The translations under genes and the position numbers were made by a program. From Acidimicrobiaceae bacterium (GTDB lineage: Bacteria; Actinomycetota; Acidimicrobiia; Acidimicrobiales; RAAP-2): a DNA stretch of 64,000 bases. Position 1 is the first letter of the stretch. Each line of letters begins with the position of its first letter. Under the pieces are notes generated by a model, which saw only the letters and a list, made by a program, of their open reading frames with translations, did no database searches and was not told where the DNA came from. This document shows, in pieces, positions 17,910 through 25,838 of the stretch. The DNA lies in assembly GCA_003160635.1 (NCBI GenBank), contig PMLV01000206.1:1-64000 (forward strand), given 5' to 3'.

Positions 17910-19408
17910 ACGCTCTCCGCGGTCATCCGCGCCGCGCGCATCTCGAACTTGCGCACCTTGCCGCTCGGCTCTCTCGGGAGCTCATGCACGAACTCGAACG
18001 AACGGGGCCACTTGTACTTCGCCAGCTTGCCCTCCACGGCGTGCAGGATCTGCGCAGGATCCGGTTGCTCGCCCTCTCGCACCTCGACGACCGCGTGGAC
18101 GATCTGTCCCATGCCTTCGTCGGGGATCCCGAAGACCGCGGCGTCCACCACCGCAGGAATCTCGATAAGGGCCGCTTCGATCTCGGCGGCGTAGATGTTC
18201 ACACCACCACTGATGATCAGGTCCGTCCGGCGATCGACGATGTAGAGGTACCCGTCTTCATCCATCCTTCCCAGGTCGCCGGCCGTGAAGAAACCGTCGT
18301 GCCATGACCCGGCAGTCTTTTCGGGATCCTTGAAATAGTCGAACGTCCATCCCGGCAGGCCGGTCGAGTAGATCGTCCCGACTTCGCCGGGCGCAACGGG
18401 GCTCCCCTGTTCGTCCAGGATCATCGTGCGTACGCCGGGGAGGGGCCGCCCGACGCTGCCCGGTCGGACCTGCCATTCGCCCGGCGAGATTATGGAGAAC
18501 GAACCTTCAACGGCCCCGTAGTACTCCCACAGCACTCCGGGACCGAACACGTCGAACATCTTCCACTTCACCGCCTCGGGGCATGACGCCGCGGCATGCA
18601 CGATGAGGCGCACGGACGAGAGATCGTGGTCCTGCCATCTCTCCTCCAGTATCCGGATGAAGTGTGCGGGCACCATGAACCCGGTGGTGACGCGTTCCTC
18701 CTCGATGAGCTGCAAGCAGGACAGGGCCTCGAACCGGGGCATGATGACGAGACGAGCGCCCACCATGAGGTGCAGCTGGGCGTAGGAACCGGGCCCACCG
18801 TGATATGCCGGACCGGTCAACAGGTGCACATCGCTCGGGCGAAAATCCCAGTACTTGAGAAAGAACTCACTCACCAGCAATTTGCTCGCCACCTCCGTCG
18901 CCCGCTTCACCACTCCCTTCGGGCGTCCCGTCGTACCCGAGGTGTACGCCATGGTGGCCACGGTTGACTCGACGAACGGGGTCACCAGCCACGGCTCGCC
19001 CGGGCGGCTCCACAGATCATCGTCGGAGACGTGCCAGGCGGCACGGAGGTGGGAAAGGGAGGGGAGGGCCGACTCGATCGCGTCACGGTCGTCATAGACG
19101 AGTGCACGGGCTTCGCAGTCGGTGATGATGTACGCCGCCTCGGGGGCGGTCAGCCGGTAGCTGATCGGTACCACGAGCCCCCCGATCCGGGCCACCGCGT
19201 TCCAGACGGCGAACATCTCCACGCTGTTGTGCATGAGGACCGCAACCGGATCGCCTTCGCCGAGTCCGGCATCGCGAAGACGCCGAGCCACCTGGCTGAT
19301 GCGTGTCTCGAGCTCCCCGAAGGAAACCCTTTCTCCTCCACAGACGATGGCTATGCGAGAAGGAGCATTCTTGGCCGCGATGTGTATGCCCGGTGCGCGT
19401 TCGCTCAT
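17906..19408 (-). CDS. AMP-forming acyl-CoA ligase (ligase 2)
   Basis: A 500-residue ANL enzyme. Motifs in order: MAYTSGTTGRPKGVVKRA (A3, about residue 150), WEYYGAVEG (A5), FFTAGDLGRMDEDGYLYIVDRRTDLIISGGVNIY split between A7 and A8 (about 375-410), and the C-terminal catalytic lysine in EPSGKVRK. The compact length and the short N-terminus (IHIAAKNAPSRIAIVCGGERVSFGELE) are typical of bacterial short/medium or aryl-acyl ligases. It overlaps the amidohydrolase upstream and the VOC gene downstream by 4 bp, so the amidohydrolase product could be its substrate (inference). Confidence 0.88.
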   Translation of the reverse strand: MSERAPGIHIAAKNAPSRIAIVCGGERVSFGELETRISQVARRLRDAGLGEGDPVAVLMHNSVEMFAVWNAVARIGGLVVPISYRLTAPEAAYIITDCEARALVYDDRDAIESALPSLSHLRAAWHVSDDDLWSRPGEPWLVTPFVESTVATMAYTSGTTGRPKGVVKRATEVASKLLVSEFFLKYWDFRPSDVHLLTGPAYHGGPGSYAQLHLMVGARLVIMPRFEALSCLQLIEEERVTTGFMVPAHFIRILEERWQDHDLSSVRLIVHAAASCPEAVKWKMFDVFGPGVLWEYYGAVEGSFSIISPGEWQVRPGSVGRPLPGVRTMILDEQGSPVAPGEVGTIYSTGLPGWTFDYFKDPEKTAGSWHDGFFTAGDLGRMDEDGYLYIVDRRTDLIISGGVNIYAAEIEAALIEIPAVVDAAVFGIPDEGMGQIVHAVVEVREGEQPDPAQILHAVEGKLAKYKWPRSFEFVHELPREPSGKVRKFEMRAARMTAESV

Positions 19409-20592
19409 CGCTCTCGGACGTTCGCCGATGGGCCCAGTCCGAAGAACTCGACCGCGTTGTCCCGGACAATCCGGTCACGGATCACCGGGTCGACGCCCTC
19501 GAAGGTCTGATCCACGAACGCTCGTGAGTTCGGCCACGATCCGACGCTGTGCGGGAAGTCCGAACCCCAGATCAAGCGACTGGGATCGAGAAGGTCGAGC
19601 ATCGGCACAACCAGGGGGTCCCGGACGATCCCGAAGTGGAAATGGGACCAGACGTACTCGCTGGGGAGCATCTTGAGGCTCTGACCGAAATAGTCCTGGA
19701 ACAGCCGGTACGAATCGTCCATCATGTAGAGCGCATACGGCAGCCAACTGGCATTGGTCTCCGCGATGTAGATCTGCAGTTCGGGCAGCCGCTCGAAGAC
19801 CCCCGAGTTGATGACGTGCGCCAGCGTGGTGGCGAGACCTTTCGATGCCCTCTGCGAGAGCGCCTCGTTGAAGTCGAACGAGGCGGTAGCCGACCGCATC
19901 AGGTTGAGGGCGCCGACCGAACCCAGACTGCCGTGCGGGGACACCCTCATCCCCAGCTCGAGCGCGGTCTCCCAGAAGACGTCGTCCCCTCGGACCGGCC
20001 CGTTCTCGCCGCTGGGGAACATGGCGGGAGAGACGCTGGGGAGCCCGAGGCCACTCGCATGCCGCAGTTCTGCGACGGCATCGTCGATCCCGGTTATCGG
20101 AATCGTCGCGTTCCCGATAAGGCGCCGGGGGGAGACGGCACAGAATTCGGCCAGGAATTCGTTGTAGGCCCGCACCAACGAGAGGTAGACCTGGCGATCC
20201 GAGATTCCTTCAATGCACCGGCGAATGAAGACGGGCGGGTACAGCACTTCCGCATCGACGCCGTCGATGTCCTGCTCGCTGATCCGCTGCTGCGGTGAGC
20301 CCGAACCCGGCGCCGGACTTCCATCGGGCTCCCAGTAGGACTCGCCCTTCAGTTTGACCGCCGTACGCCCGGCAGAAAGATTCATCCCGTTGTGGAACAT
20401 GGGCATACCCTCGACGACCCAACCTTCCCCCCCGTCCGGGAGATGTACGAGTCGGGGCGCCTGATCCCGGTACTTCTGCGGGACGAATTTCATCCATGGT
20501 TCGACCGTCACTTCGAGATGCCCGTCCCCCGAGATCAGAGTCGGGGCTACCGAAGCGTCACGCACTCCGCCATCGATCACCAATTCACTCAT
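19405..20592 (-). CDS. Amidohydrolase-2-type TIM-barrel metal-dependent hydrolase A
   Basis: A 395-residue member of the amidohydrolase_2 group (relatives of ACMSD, LigY, LigJ: decarboxylases and C-C or C-O hydrolases with one divalent metal). The N-terminal metal motif is the GDGHLEV form rather than HxH; the C-terminal barrel edge has WGSDFPHSVGSWP, with the conserved Asp and His, near residue 345. The start at ATG 20592 has GGGAG directly in front with almost no spacer, so the GTG four codons later is a possible real start. It overlaps ligase 2 by 4 bp and follows the deacylase gene by 75 bp. Confidence 0.84.
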   Translation of the reverse strand: MSELVIDGGVRDASVAPTLISGDGHLEVTVEPWMKFVPQKYRDQAPRLVHLPDGGEGWVVEGMPMFHNGMNLSAGRTAVKLKGESYWEPDGSPAPGSGSPQQRISEQDIDGVDAEVLYPPVFIRRCIEGISDRQVYLSLVRAYNEFLAEFCAVSPRRLIGNATIPITGIDDAVAELRHASGLGLPSVSPAMFPSGENGPVRGDDVFWETALELGMRVSPHGSLGSVGALNLMRSATASFDFNEALSQRASKGLATTLAHVINSGVFERLPELQIYIAETNASWLPYALYMMDDSYRLFQDYFGQSLKMLPSEYVWSHFHFGIVRDPLVVPMLDLLDPSRLIWGSDFPHSVGSWPNSRAFVDQTFEGVDPVIRDRIVRDNAVEFFGLGPSANVRER

Positions 20593-20667
20593 CTCCCGTC
20601 ATTTCTCTTTGCCCATTCGTCGAACGTGGTACGGCGGCCCTCGACCCCAGGTGTCGGTCTGCGGACT

Positions 20668-22428
20668 TCAGCGAGCGGGCTGTAGGGATCGGATCCACTC
20701 TCGGGGCGTGACAGTGCGGGAGTCCCGCCCGGAGCGGAGCAGCTTCCCCGGCATCTCGCCGGTGGCCACGTCGTTCACGTACACCTCCGTCCCCCCGACA
20801 ACGACCCTTTCGACGCCGGTGGCACTCGAGAGCAGACGGGGGGAATCTGCGGGCAGGTCCCGCGCCACCCGCATCGGGCTCACGCCGAGGTGTTCGGGAT
20901 TCAAGACGACGAGGTCGGCCGCACATCCGGCCTGGATCCGCCCTTTTCCCTCAAGGCCGTAGAGACGGGCCGGCACGTCCGTGAGGAGATGCACCATGGC
21001 CTCGAGCGAGAACTCCTGGCGTTGGTACACCCACTCGATCAGCGTCCGCAGCGCGGAACTACCCCCGACCAGCATGTCCATGTGGGCGCCACTGTCGGAG
21101 GCGCCCACGAGAACGCGCGGGTCCGACAGGAATTCCTTGCGGGTCTCGGTGACCCACCGGTCTTCTCCCGGATAGAACGCGATGGCGTACCCGATGTCGA
21201 ACTGGCTCTCCACCAGGAGATCCATCCACGTCGTGTAGGCATCTGTTCCCCGGGCCCGGGCGATGTCGCCGATCGTCTTGCCCTTCAGGTCCTGCATGGC
21301 TGGCGGGTCGACCGCGACCACCTCGTAGGACTCCCACCTCCTCAATCTGATGCAGGTGGAGCTGACGGACGGGCCCTCCAGGCCCTCGCGCAGCTTCTGT
21401 CGGACTCCCGGATCGCGCAACGCCTCGACCCGCGCCGCCAGATCCAACTCGAACAGCCAGCCCCAGCCCGGAAGAGTCCGGTGGACGTAGCCTCGGTGCA
21501 GGTCGTAGTAGAGCGGATTGTTCTGCGACATCATCATCGGGACGATGCAGACATTCGACGCCTCGTCCATGCGGCCTGCGGCCAGCTGACGCAGGTGGAG
21601 CGTCGGGTCCTCCTTGTTGATGACCGGCGTATTCCAGTTGAGGATGCGGTTGGCGGCCGACGACATGTTCGCCATGAGTTCTGTGTCGGCCTCGTCAAAG
21701 CCTTGCTGGCTGGTCCGGGCGATGAACTCCAAGGCCGTGCCCGGATACTTCCCGCAGACCTGTGACAGTGCGATGAACTCCTGCGCTGTGGCGAAGTTCG
21801 GAGGAGTCAGACATCCGTCGCCATCCCGGTGGGTCGGCGCTGTTGCTGTCGAGAACCCGAAGCCACCCACGGAGAGGGCCTCATCGAGAATCCGGCACAT
21901 GTCTTCGAGTTGCTCTCCGGTGGCATGGTCCGCGGACGCCGCCGGACCCATCACGTGGCGCCGGATGGCCGAATGGCCCACCATCAAGCCGAGGTTGATC
22001 CCCAACGGAATGGCGTCGAGGCGTGACATCAATTCGGGAAAGGTCTCCCACCCGAAGTCGACACCCGACGTGATCGCATCCACGGGAATGCCTTCGACGT
22101 TGGCCAGGAGCCGCACCGCGAAGTCCTGGTTCTCCGGCTTCATCGGGGCCAGGGTCAGCCCGCAATTGCCACTGATGACGGTGGTCACCCCATGGGAGGG
22201 GGAGGGCGACAGCAAAGGGTCCCAGAACACCTGTGCGTCATAGTGCGTGTGAAGGTCCACGAAGCCCGGGATGACGACCAGCCCGTCCAGGTCGATTTCA
22301 CGCCGGGCCCCCCCGTGAACCGCCCCGATTTCGACGACCTGACCGTCGGCCACACCGATGTCGGCGTGTCGGGCGGGAGCTCCGGTCCCGTCGACGAGGG
22401 AACCGTTACGGAGGATCAGATCAAGCAT
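20668..22428 (-). CDS. N-acyl-D-amino-acid deacylase-family amidohydrolase
   Basis: A 586-residue amidohydrolase_3-type enzyme resembling D-aminoacylase and D-hydantoinase-like proteins. The opening MLDLILRNGSLVDGTG and VIPGFVDLHTHYDAQ (metal-binding His-x-His near residue 60) are classic, as are SGNCGLTLAP (the Cys bridging site of D-aminoacylases) and VGASDSGAHMDML (the Asp/His late in the barrel, about residue 440). It would hydrolyse an amide, giving a free carboxylate. It is the first gene of the 12-gene run, 216 bp from the operator at 22645, and may release the acid that the following ligases activate (inference). Confidence 0.86.
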   Translation of the reverse strand: MLDLILRNGSLVDGTGAPARHADIGVADGQVVEIGAVHGGARREIDLDGLVVIPGFVDLHTHYDAQVFWDPLLSPSPSHGVTTVISGNCGLTLAPMKPENQDFAVRLLANVEGIPVDAITSGVDFGWETFPELMSRLDAIPLGINLGLMVGHSAIRRHVMGPAASADHATGEQLEDMCRILDEALSVGGFGFSTATAPTHRDGDGCLTPPNFATAQEFIALSQVCGKYPGTALEFIARTSQQGFDEADTELMANMSSAANRILNWNTPVINKEDPTLHLRQLAAGRMDEASNVCIVPMMMSQNNPLYYDLHRGYVHRTLPGWGWLFELDLAARVEALRDPGVRQKLREGLEGPSVSSTCIRLRRWESYEVVAVDPPAMQDLKGKTIGDIARARGTDAYTTWMDLLVESQFDIGYAIAFYPGEDRWVTETRKEFLSDPRVLVGASDSGAHMDMLVGGSSALRTLIEWVYQRQEFSLEAMVHLLTDVPARLYGLEGKGRIQAGCAADLVVLNPEHLGVSPMRVARDLPADSPRLLSSATGVERVVVGGTEVYVNDVATGEMPGKLLRSGRDSRTVTPREWIRSLQPAR

Positions 22429-22742
22429 TGAGGCGTTCCGTCTCGTGCGGGTGACTCAGGGACACGCGTTCACTCTCTCGGTAGCAGTCGACTCGCCCAT
22501 CGGGATGGGCTCGGAAGCTCGGGAACAACGCGCTTAGTCCAGCGCCCAAATCTTTGTCTGTCAAGTGTGTCGGTGCGCGTTTGCGGAGCACGCAACGGGG
22601 TGGCGGGGCCGGCCACCAGCGACGACACCCCCGATGGCCGGCATTTGGGCGTATGCTTAGATTGTCGGGGCGGATGCTCCGCCTGCAGAGGCGTCAGAGA
22701 ATGTGACACCCTGACAACGAGAACGACACACAGGGGGCAGCC
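22429..22742. promoter_or_regulatory. Divergent intergenic region between the 12-gene run and the aldehyde dehydrogenase
   Basis: A 314-bp non-coding stretch between two divergent starts (22428 minus, 22743 plus). I see no credible open frame in it. It contains the operator at 22645-22660 and an A/T-richer stretch around 22540-22570, so promoters in both directions are expected here. Confidence 0.6.
22645..22660. promoter_or_regulatory. Palindromic operator, site 2
   Basis: TTGGGCGTATGCTTAG, identical over all 16 bases to site 39695-39710 in front of the binding-protein gene 17 kb away. It stands 82 bp before the aldehyde dehydrogenase start and 216 bp from the deacylase start. Confidence 0.75.
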
Positions 22743-24269
22743 TTGGCCAAGAGCTGGAATTTCGAACTGTACATCGACGGAAAATGGACGTCCGGCGAGG
22801 CGGGCGGCTCCATCGAGGTCATTGACCCGGCAACGGAAGAGGTCATCGGAAGCGTTCCCGAGGCCACCACCAAGGACGCGGTGCATGCCATCGAAGCCGC
22901 CCGTAGGGCCTTCGACGACGGACCGTGGCCCTTCACCAAGCCCGCCGAGCGGGCCGCGGCCCTGATCCGCCTGGCCGAAGTCCTCGAGTCACGCTCGGCG
23001 GAGCTCCGTGAGCTCATCGTCGCCGAGACCGGTACGACAGGTTTCCTGACGGATTACGTCCAGGCCGGTGGGTCGATCGGGATGTTCCGCTCCAATGCCG
23101 CGCAGATAGAACATGTGGTCCAGTGGGTGGAGGCGGGGGCCCCCAGCGCCGGGCCGGGCGGCATGTCGGGAACCGCTCTGTTCCGGGAGCCCGTCGGGGT
23201 GGTCGGCGCCATCACGCCGTTCAACTTCCCGTTCATGCTCAACGTGGTGAAGGTGGCCCCGGCACTGGCCGCCGGCTGCACCGTAGTGCTCAAGCCCCAC
23301 CCGTGGACACCTCTCGACGCCTTCATGATCGCGCAGGCGGCCGAGGAAGCCGGCATCCCACCGGGGGTTCTCAACGTGATCACCGGTGGAGGTGACGTGG
23401 GGGAGGAGATGACCACGAACCCCATGGTGGACATGATCGCGTTCACCGGCTCGACCGCCACCGGGCGGCGCATCATGGCCAACGGGTCAGCCACCATGAA
23501 GCGCATGCAGCTCGAGCTCGGCGGGAAGAGCGCGCAGGTGATCCTCGACGACGTGTCGGAGGACCACGTCCGGACCATCGGGTTCGGTGGGGTGCTGACC
23601 CACTGTGGCCAGGGCTGCATTCTGGGGACCCGGCTCCTGTTGCCCGAGCACCTCCTCGACGCCTACAAGGAAGGCGTGGCCGCGGCTGCACCCGCCGTCA
23701 AGATCGGCGACCCCCGCGATCCCAGCACCGTGCTCGGACCCTTGATCAGAGAGCAGCAACGCCAACGGGTCGAGGGCTACGTGGCCTCGGCCCACGAGCA
23801 GGGGGGCGAGCTCCTTACGGGGGGCAAGAGGCCCGACGGCATCGACAAGGGCTTCTTCTACGAGCCCACCGTCTTCATCGGGAACAATGGAATGCGGATC
23901 GCCCAAGAGGAGATTTTCGGCCCGGTGTTCACCGTCGTGCCCTATTCGGGCAAGGACGATGACGCCGTGCGCCTGGCCAACGACTCGATCTACGGGCTCG
24001 GCGGTGGCGTCGAATCTGCGTCGACGGCACGGGCCTTCAATGTCGCCCGACGGATCCGGGCCGGCACCGTCATCGCCCAGGGGGTGGACCGGACGGAGAT
24101 GACTGCACCGAGCCCCGGCGACGGCCAGGGACCCGGGTGGGGGTACACCATGGCCGGCATCGGCCAGAACGGAGCCTTCGGCGGATTCAAGCAGAGCGGG
24201 ATCGGACGCGAATGGGGTCACCACGGCCTGGAGGAGTTCACGGAGATCAAGTCGATCACCTGGATGTAA
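22743..24269 (+). CDS. NAD(P)-dependent aldehyde dehydrogenase
   Basis: A 508-residue aldehyde dehydrogenase oxidising an aldehyde to its acid. It starts at TTG 22743 with AGGGGG upstream. The catalytic Glu is in LELGGKS (Glu258) and the nucleophile is Cys292 in HCGQGC. The cofactor-binding PFNFPFMLNVVKVAPALAAG segment and the FTGSTATG motif are present. The C-terminal substrate-loop region carries an insertion with ...GDGQGPGWGYTMAG before FGGFKQSGIGREWG. It is transcribed away from the 12-gene run and is followed after 181 bp by an amidohydrolase gene. It may oxidise an aldehyde released by the lyase chemistry encoded nearby (inference). Confidence 0.93.
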   Translation: MAKSWNFELYIDGKWTSGEAGGSIEVIDPATEEVIGSVPEATTKDAVHAIEAARRAFDDGPWPFTKPAERAAALIRLAEVLESRSAELRELIVAETGTTGFLTDYVQAGGSIGMFRSNAAQIEHVVQWVEAGAPSAGPGGMSGTALFREPVGVVGAITPFNFPFMLNVVKVAPALAAGCTVVLKPHPWTPLDAFMIAQAAEEAGIPPGVLNVITGGGDVGEEMTTNPMVDMIAFTGSTATGRRIMANGSATMKRMQLELGGKSAQVILDDVSEDHVRTIGFGGVLTHCGQGCILGTRLLLPEHLLDAYKEGVAAAAPAVKIGDPRDPSTVLGPLIREQQRQRVEGYVASAHEQGGELLTGGKRPDGIDKGFFYEPTVFIGNNGMRIAQEEIFGPVFTVVPYSGKDDDAVRLANDSIYGLGGGVESASTARAFNVARRIRAGTVIAQGVDRTEMTAPSPGDGQGPGWGYTMAGIGQNGAFGGFKQSGIGREWGHHGLEEFTEIKSITWM

Positions 24270-24290
24270 GGCGCACCTGGATGTAAGGCG
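24257..24290. repeat. 17-bp perfect tandem duplication across the aldehyde dehydrogenase stop codon
   Basis: CACCTGGATGTAAGGCG occurs at 24257-24273 and again directly at 24274-24290. The first copy contains the last codons and the TAA stop; the second lies in the 3' untranslated region. It looks like a recent slippage or repair duplication with no effect on the protein. Confidence 0.95.
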
Positions 24291-24387
24291 TTCCCTCGAA
24301 TCCCTCACAACTCCGTGCGGGGGGCAGCGAAGGAACGGGCTGGCGCCCCCGGCCGGGCCAACGCACGCGCGCCGGTCGCCGGAAAAG

Positions 24388-24403
24388 TTGACCGACTGCC
24401 CAA
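24388..24403. promoter_or_regulatory. Weak match to the palindromic operator
   Basis: TTGACCGACTGCCCAA; read on the other strand it is TTGGGCAGTCGGTCAA. One arm is perfect and the other differs at the second base of GCYYAA. It is 47 bp before the amidohydrolase start at 24451, a good position for control, but the match is weaker than the ten main sites. Confidence 0.4.
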
Positions 24404-24450
24404 TAGGTGGGTAGTTTCGGGCGGATTGGTATTGTGACCCAAGGGGGAAC

Positions 24451-25695
24451 GTGACCGACGACAGCGCTTTTTTCTACGTTCGGGACCGGCAGCTACCGTA
24501 CGAGACGTTCGATGCCGACAACCACATGTACGAGAACCGGGACGCTCTCACGAAGTTCCTCCCGCGTGCGTACGAAGGCATCATCAAGTACGTAGATGTC
24601 GCCGGCCGGACCAAGTTGGCCATCGGGGACATGATCAGCGACTTCATCCCGAATCCGACCTTCAACCGGGTGTTCGTGCCGGGTGGCTACGGTGAGGACA
24701 TCACCAAGGGCGGCGACGGGAAGCACCGTCCGGGGGACGAGGCCAAGCGAGTGCCGCTCATGCCGAGTCTCGATGCCTTCTTCGACCCCGAGCCCCGGCT
24801 CCAACTGATGAAGGGCATGGGGATCGACCGGACCCTCCTGTGGCCCACACTCGCACATGGCATCGAGGACCGGCTGGCCGACAACCCTGACGCGGCGTGC
24901 GTGGTGATCCACGCTCTCAATGAATGGATGCACGAGCACTGGTCGTTCGTGTACGAGGATTCCATCTATGCCACCCCGATGATCAGCCTGGCTGTGCTCG
25001 ACCGTGCCCTCGAGGAGCTCGAGTTCGTCCATGAGCGCGGCGCCCGGATCTTCCTGCTCCGGGTGGCCCCGGTCCCGACGTGGAAGGGCCTGCGCTCCTT
25101 TGCCCTGCCCGAGTTCGATCCGTTCTGGGAGCGGGTCCAGGAACTGGACATCGTCGTCGGCATGCACGTCGGGGACTCCGGGTACAGCCGCTACACCAAT
25201 GAATGGGAGGGCGTGGGCAGCCGCGAGTTCCGTCCTTTCGGCGGCAACGGCACGCCGGCCTTCCTGTCCCTGGCCTCCGAGAAAGCCGTCGTGGTCGATG
25301 CGATGGCCTCCATCATCGGCCATGGCCTGGCCGCCCGGTTCCCGAGACTGAAATTCATGCCGATCGAGATCCAGAGCGGTTGGATCCGGCCGTTCGTGAC
25401 CAAGCTCAAGCGGGCATACGCCGACTCACCCGGCCTGTTCGACGAGGATCCGTTCGAGGCCTTCACGCGCAATGTATGGGTGCACGCGTTCCACGAGCCG
25501 GATCCCAAGGGGCTGATCGAGGCTGGAATCCCGTCCGACCACATCATGTTCGGTTCCGACTTTCCCCACGCGGAGGGGATGGAGGACCCGGTGGCGTACT
25601 CGGAGGTCGTGGCGGACCTCCCGATCGAAGACCAGGAGTTGATCATGGGAGGATCGATCGCCAAGGCGATGAAGGTCGGGAAGTACGCGGCGTGA
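24451..25695 (+). CDS. Amidohydrolase-2-type metal-dependent hydrolase B1
   Basis: A 414-residue TIM-barrel hydrolase starting at GTG 24451 behind AAGGGGGAAC. The N-terminal metal motif is DADNHMYE (about residue 20), a mid-barrel His occurs in GMHVGDSGYSR, and the end motif is MFGSDFPHAEGMEDP (about residue 366). It is strongly similar along its whole length to the protein at 49427 (for example IIKYVDVAGRTKLAIGD versus IIKYVDIGNRTKVAIKD), so the two are recent paralogues with possibly distinct substrates. It lies between the aldehyde dehydrogenase and ligase 3, with 181 bp and about 140 bp gaps; a weak operator-like site sits just upstream. Confidence 0.85.
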   Translation: MTDDSAFFYVRDRQLPYETFDADNHMYENRDALTKFLPRAYEGIIKYVDVAGRTKLAIGDMISDFIPNPTFNRVFVPGGYGEDITKGGDGKHRPGDEAKRVPLMPSLDAFFDPEPRLQLMKGMGIDRTLLWPTLAHGIEDRLADNPDAACVVIHALNEWMHEHWSFVYEDSIYATPMISLAVLDRALEELEFVHERGARIFLLRVAPVPTWKGLRSFALPEFDPFWERVQELDIVVGMHVGDSGYSRYTNEWEGVGSREFRPFGGNGTPAFLSLASEKAVVVDAMASIIGHGLAARFPRLKFMPIEIQSGWIRPFVTKLKRAYADSPGLFDEDPFEAFTRNVWVHAFHEPDPKGLIEAGIPSDHIMFGSDFPHAEGMEDPVAYSEVVADLPIEDQELIMGGSIAKAMKVGKYAA

Positions 25696-25804
25696 CGGGC
25701 GTGATGGGTCTCGACGCACCAGACCGGGCAGGTTGACCGCAACGGGGTCCGGGCGCGGAAGCGGATGCGCATGTGCACCCGCTTCCCCCGGTGCGCAGGG
25801 TGCG

Positions 25805-25820
25805 TTTGGCGACTGCCTGA
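25805..25820. promoter_or_regulatory. Degenerate match to the palindromic operator
   Basis: TTTGGCGACTGCCTGA lies 18 bp before the ATG of ligase 3. It departs from TTGGGCNNNNGCYYAA at two positions. I list it only as a candidate because it falls in a short intergenic gap at the right place. Confidence 0.3.
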
Positions 25821-25838
25821 GTAGTGAGGCACCGGACT

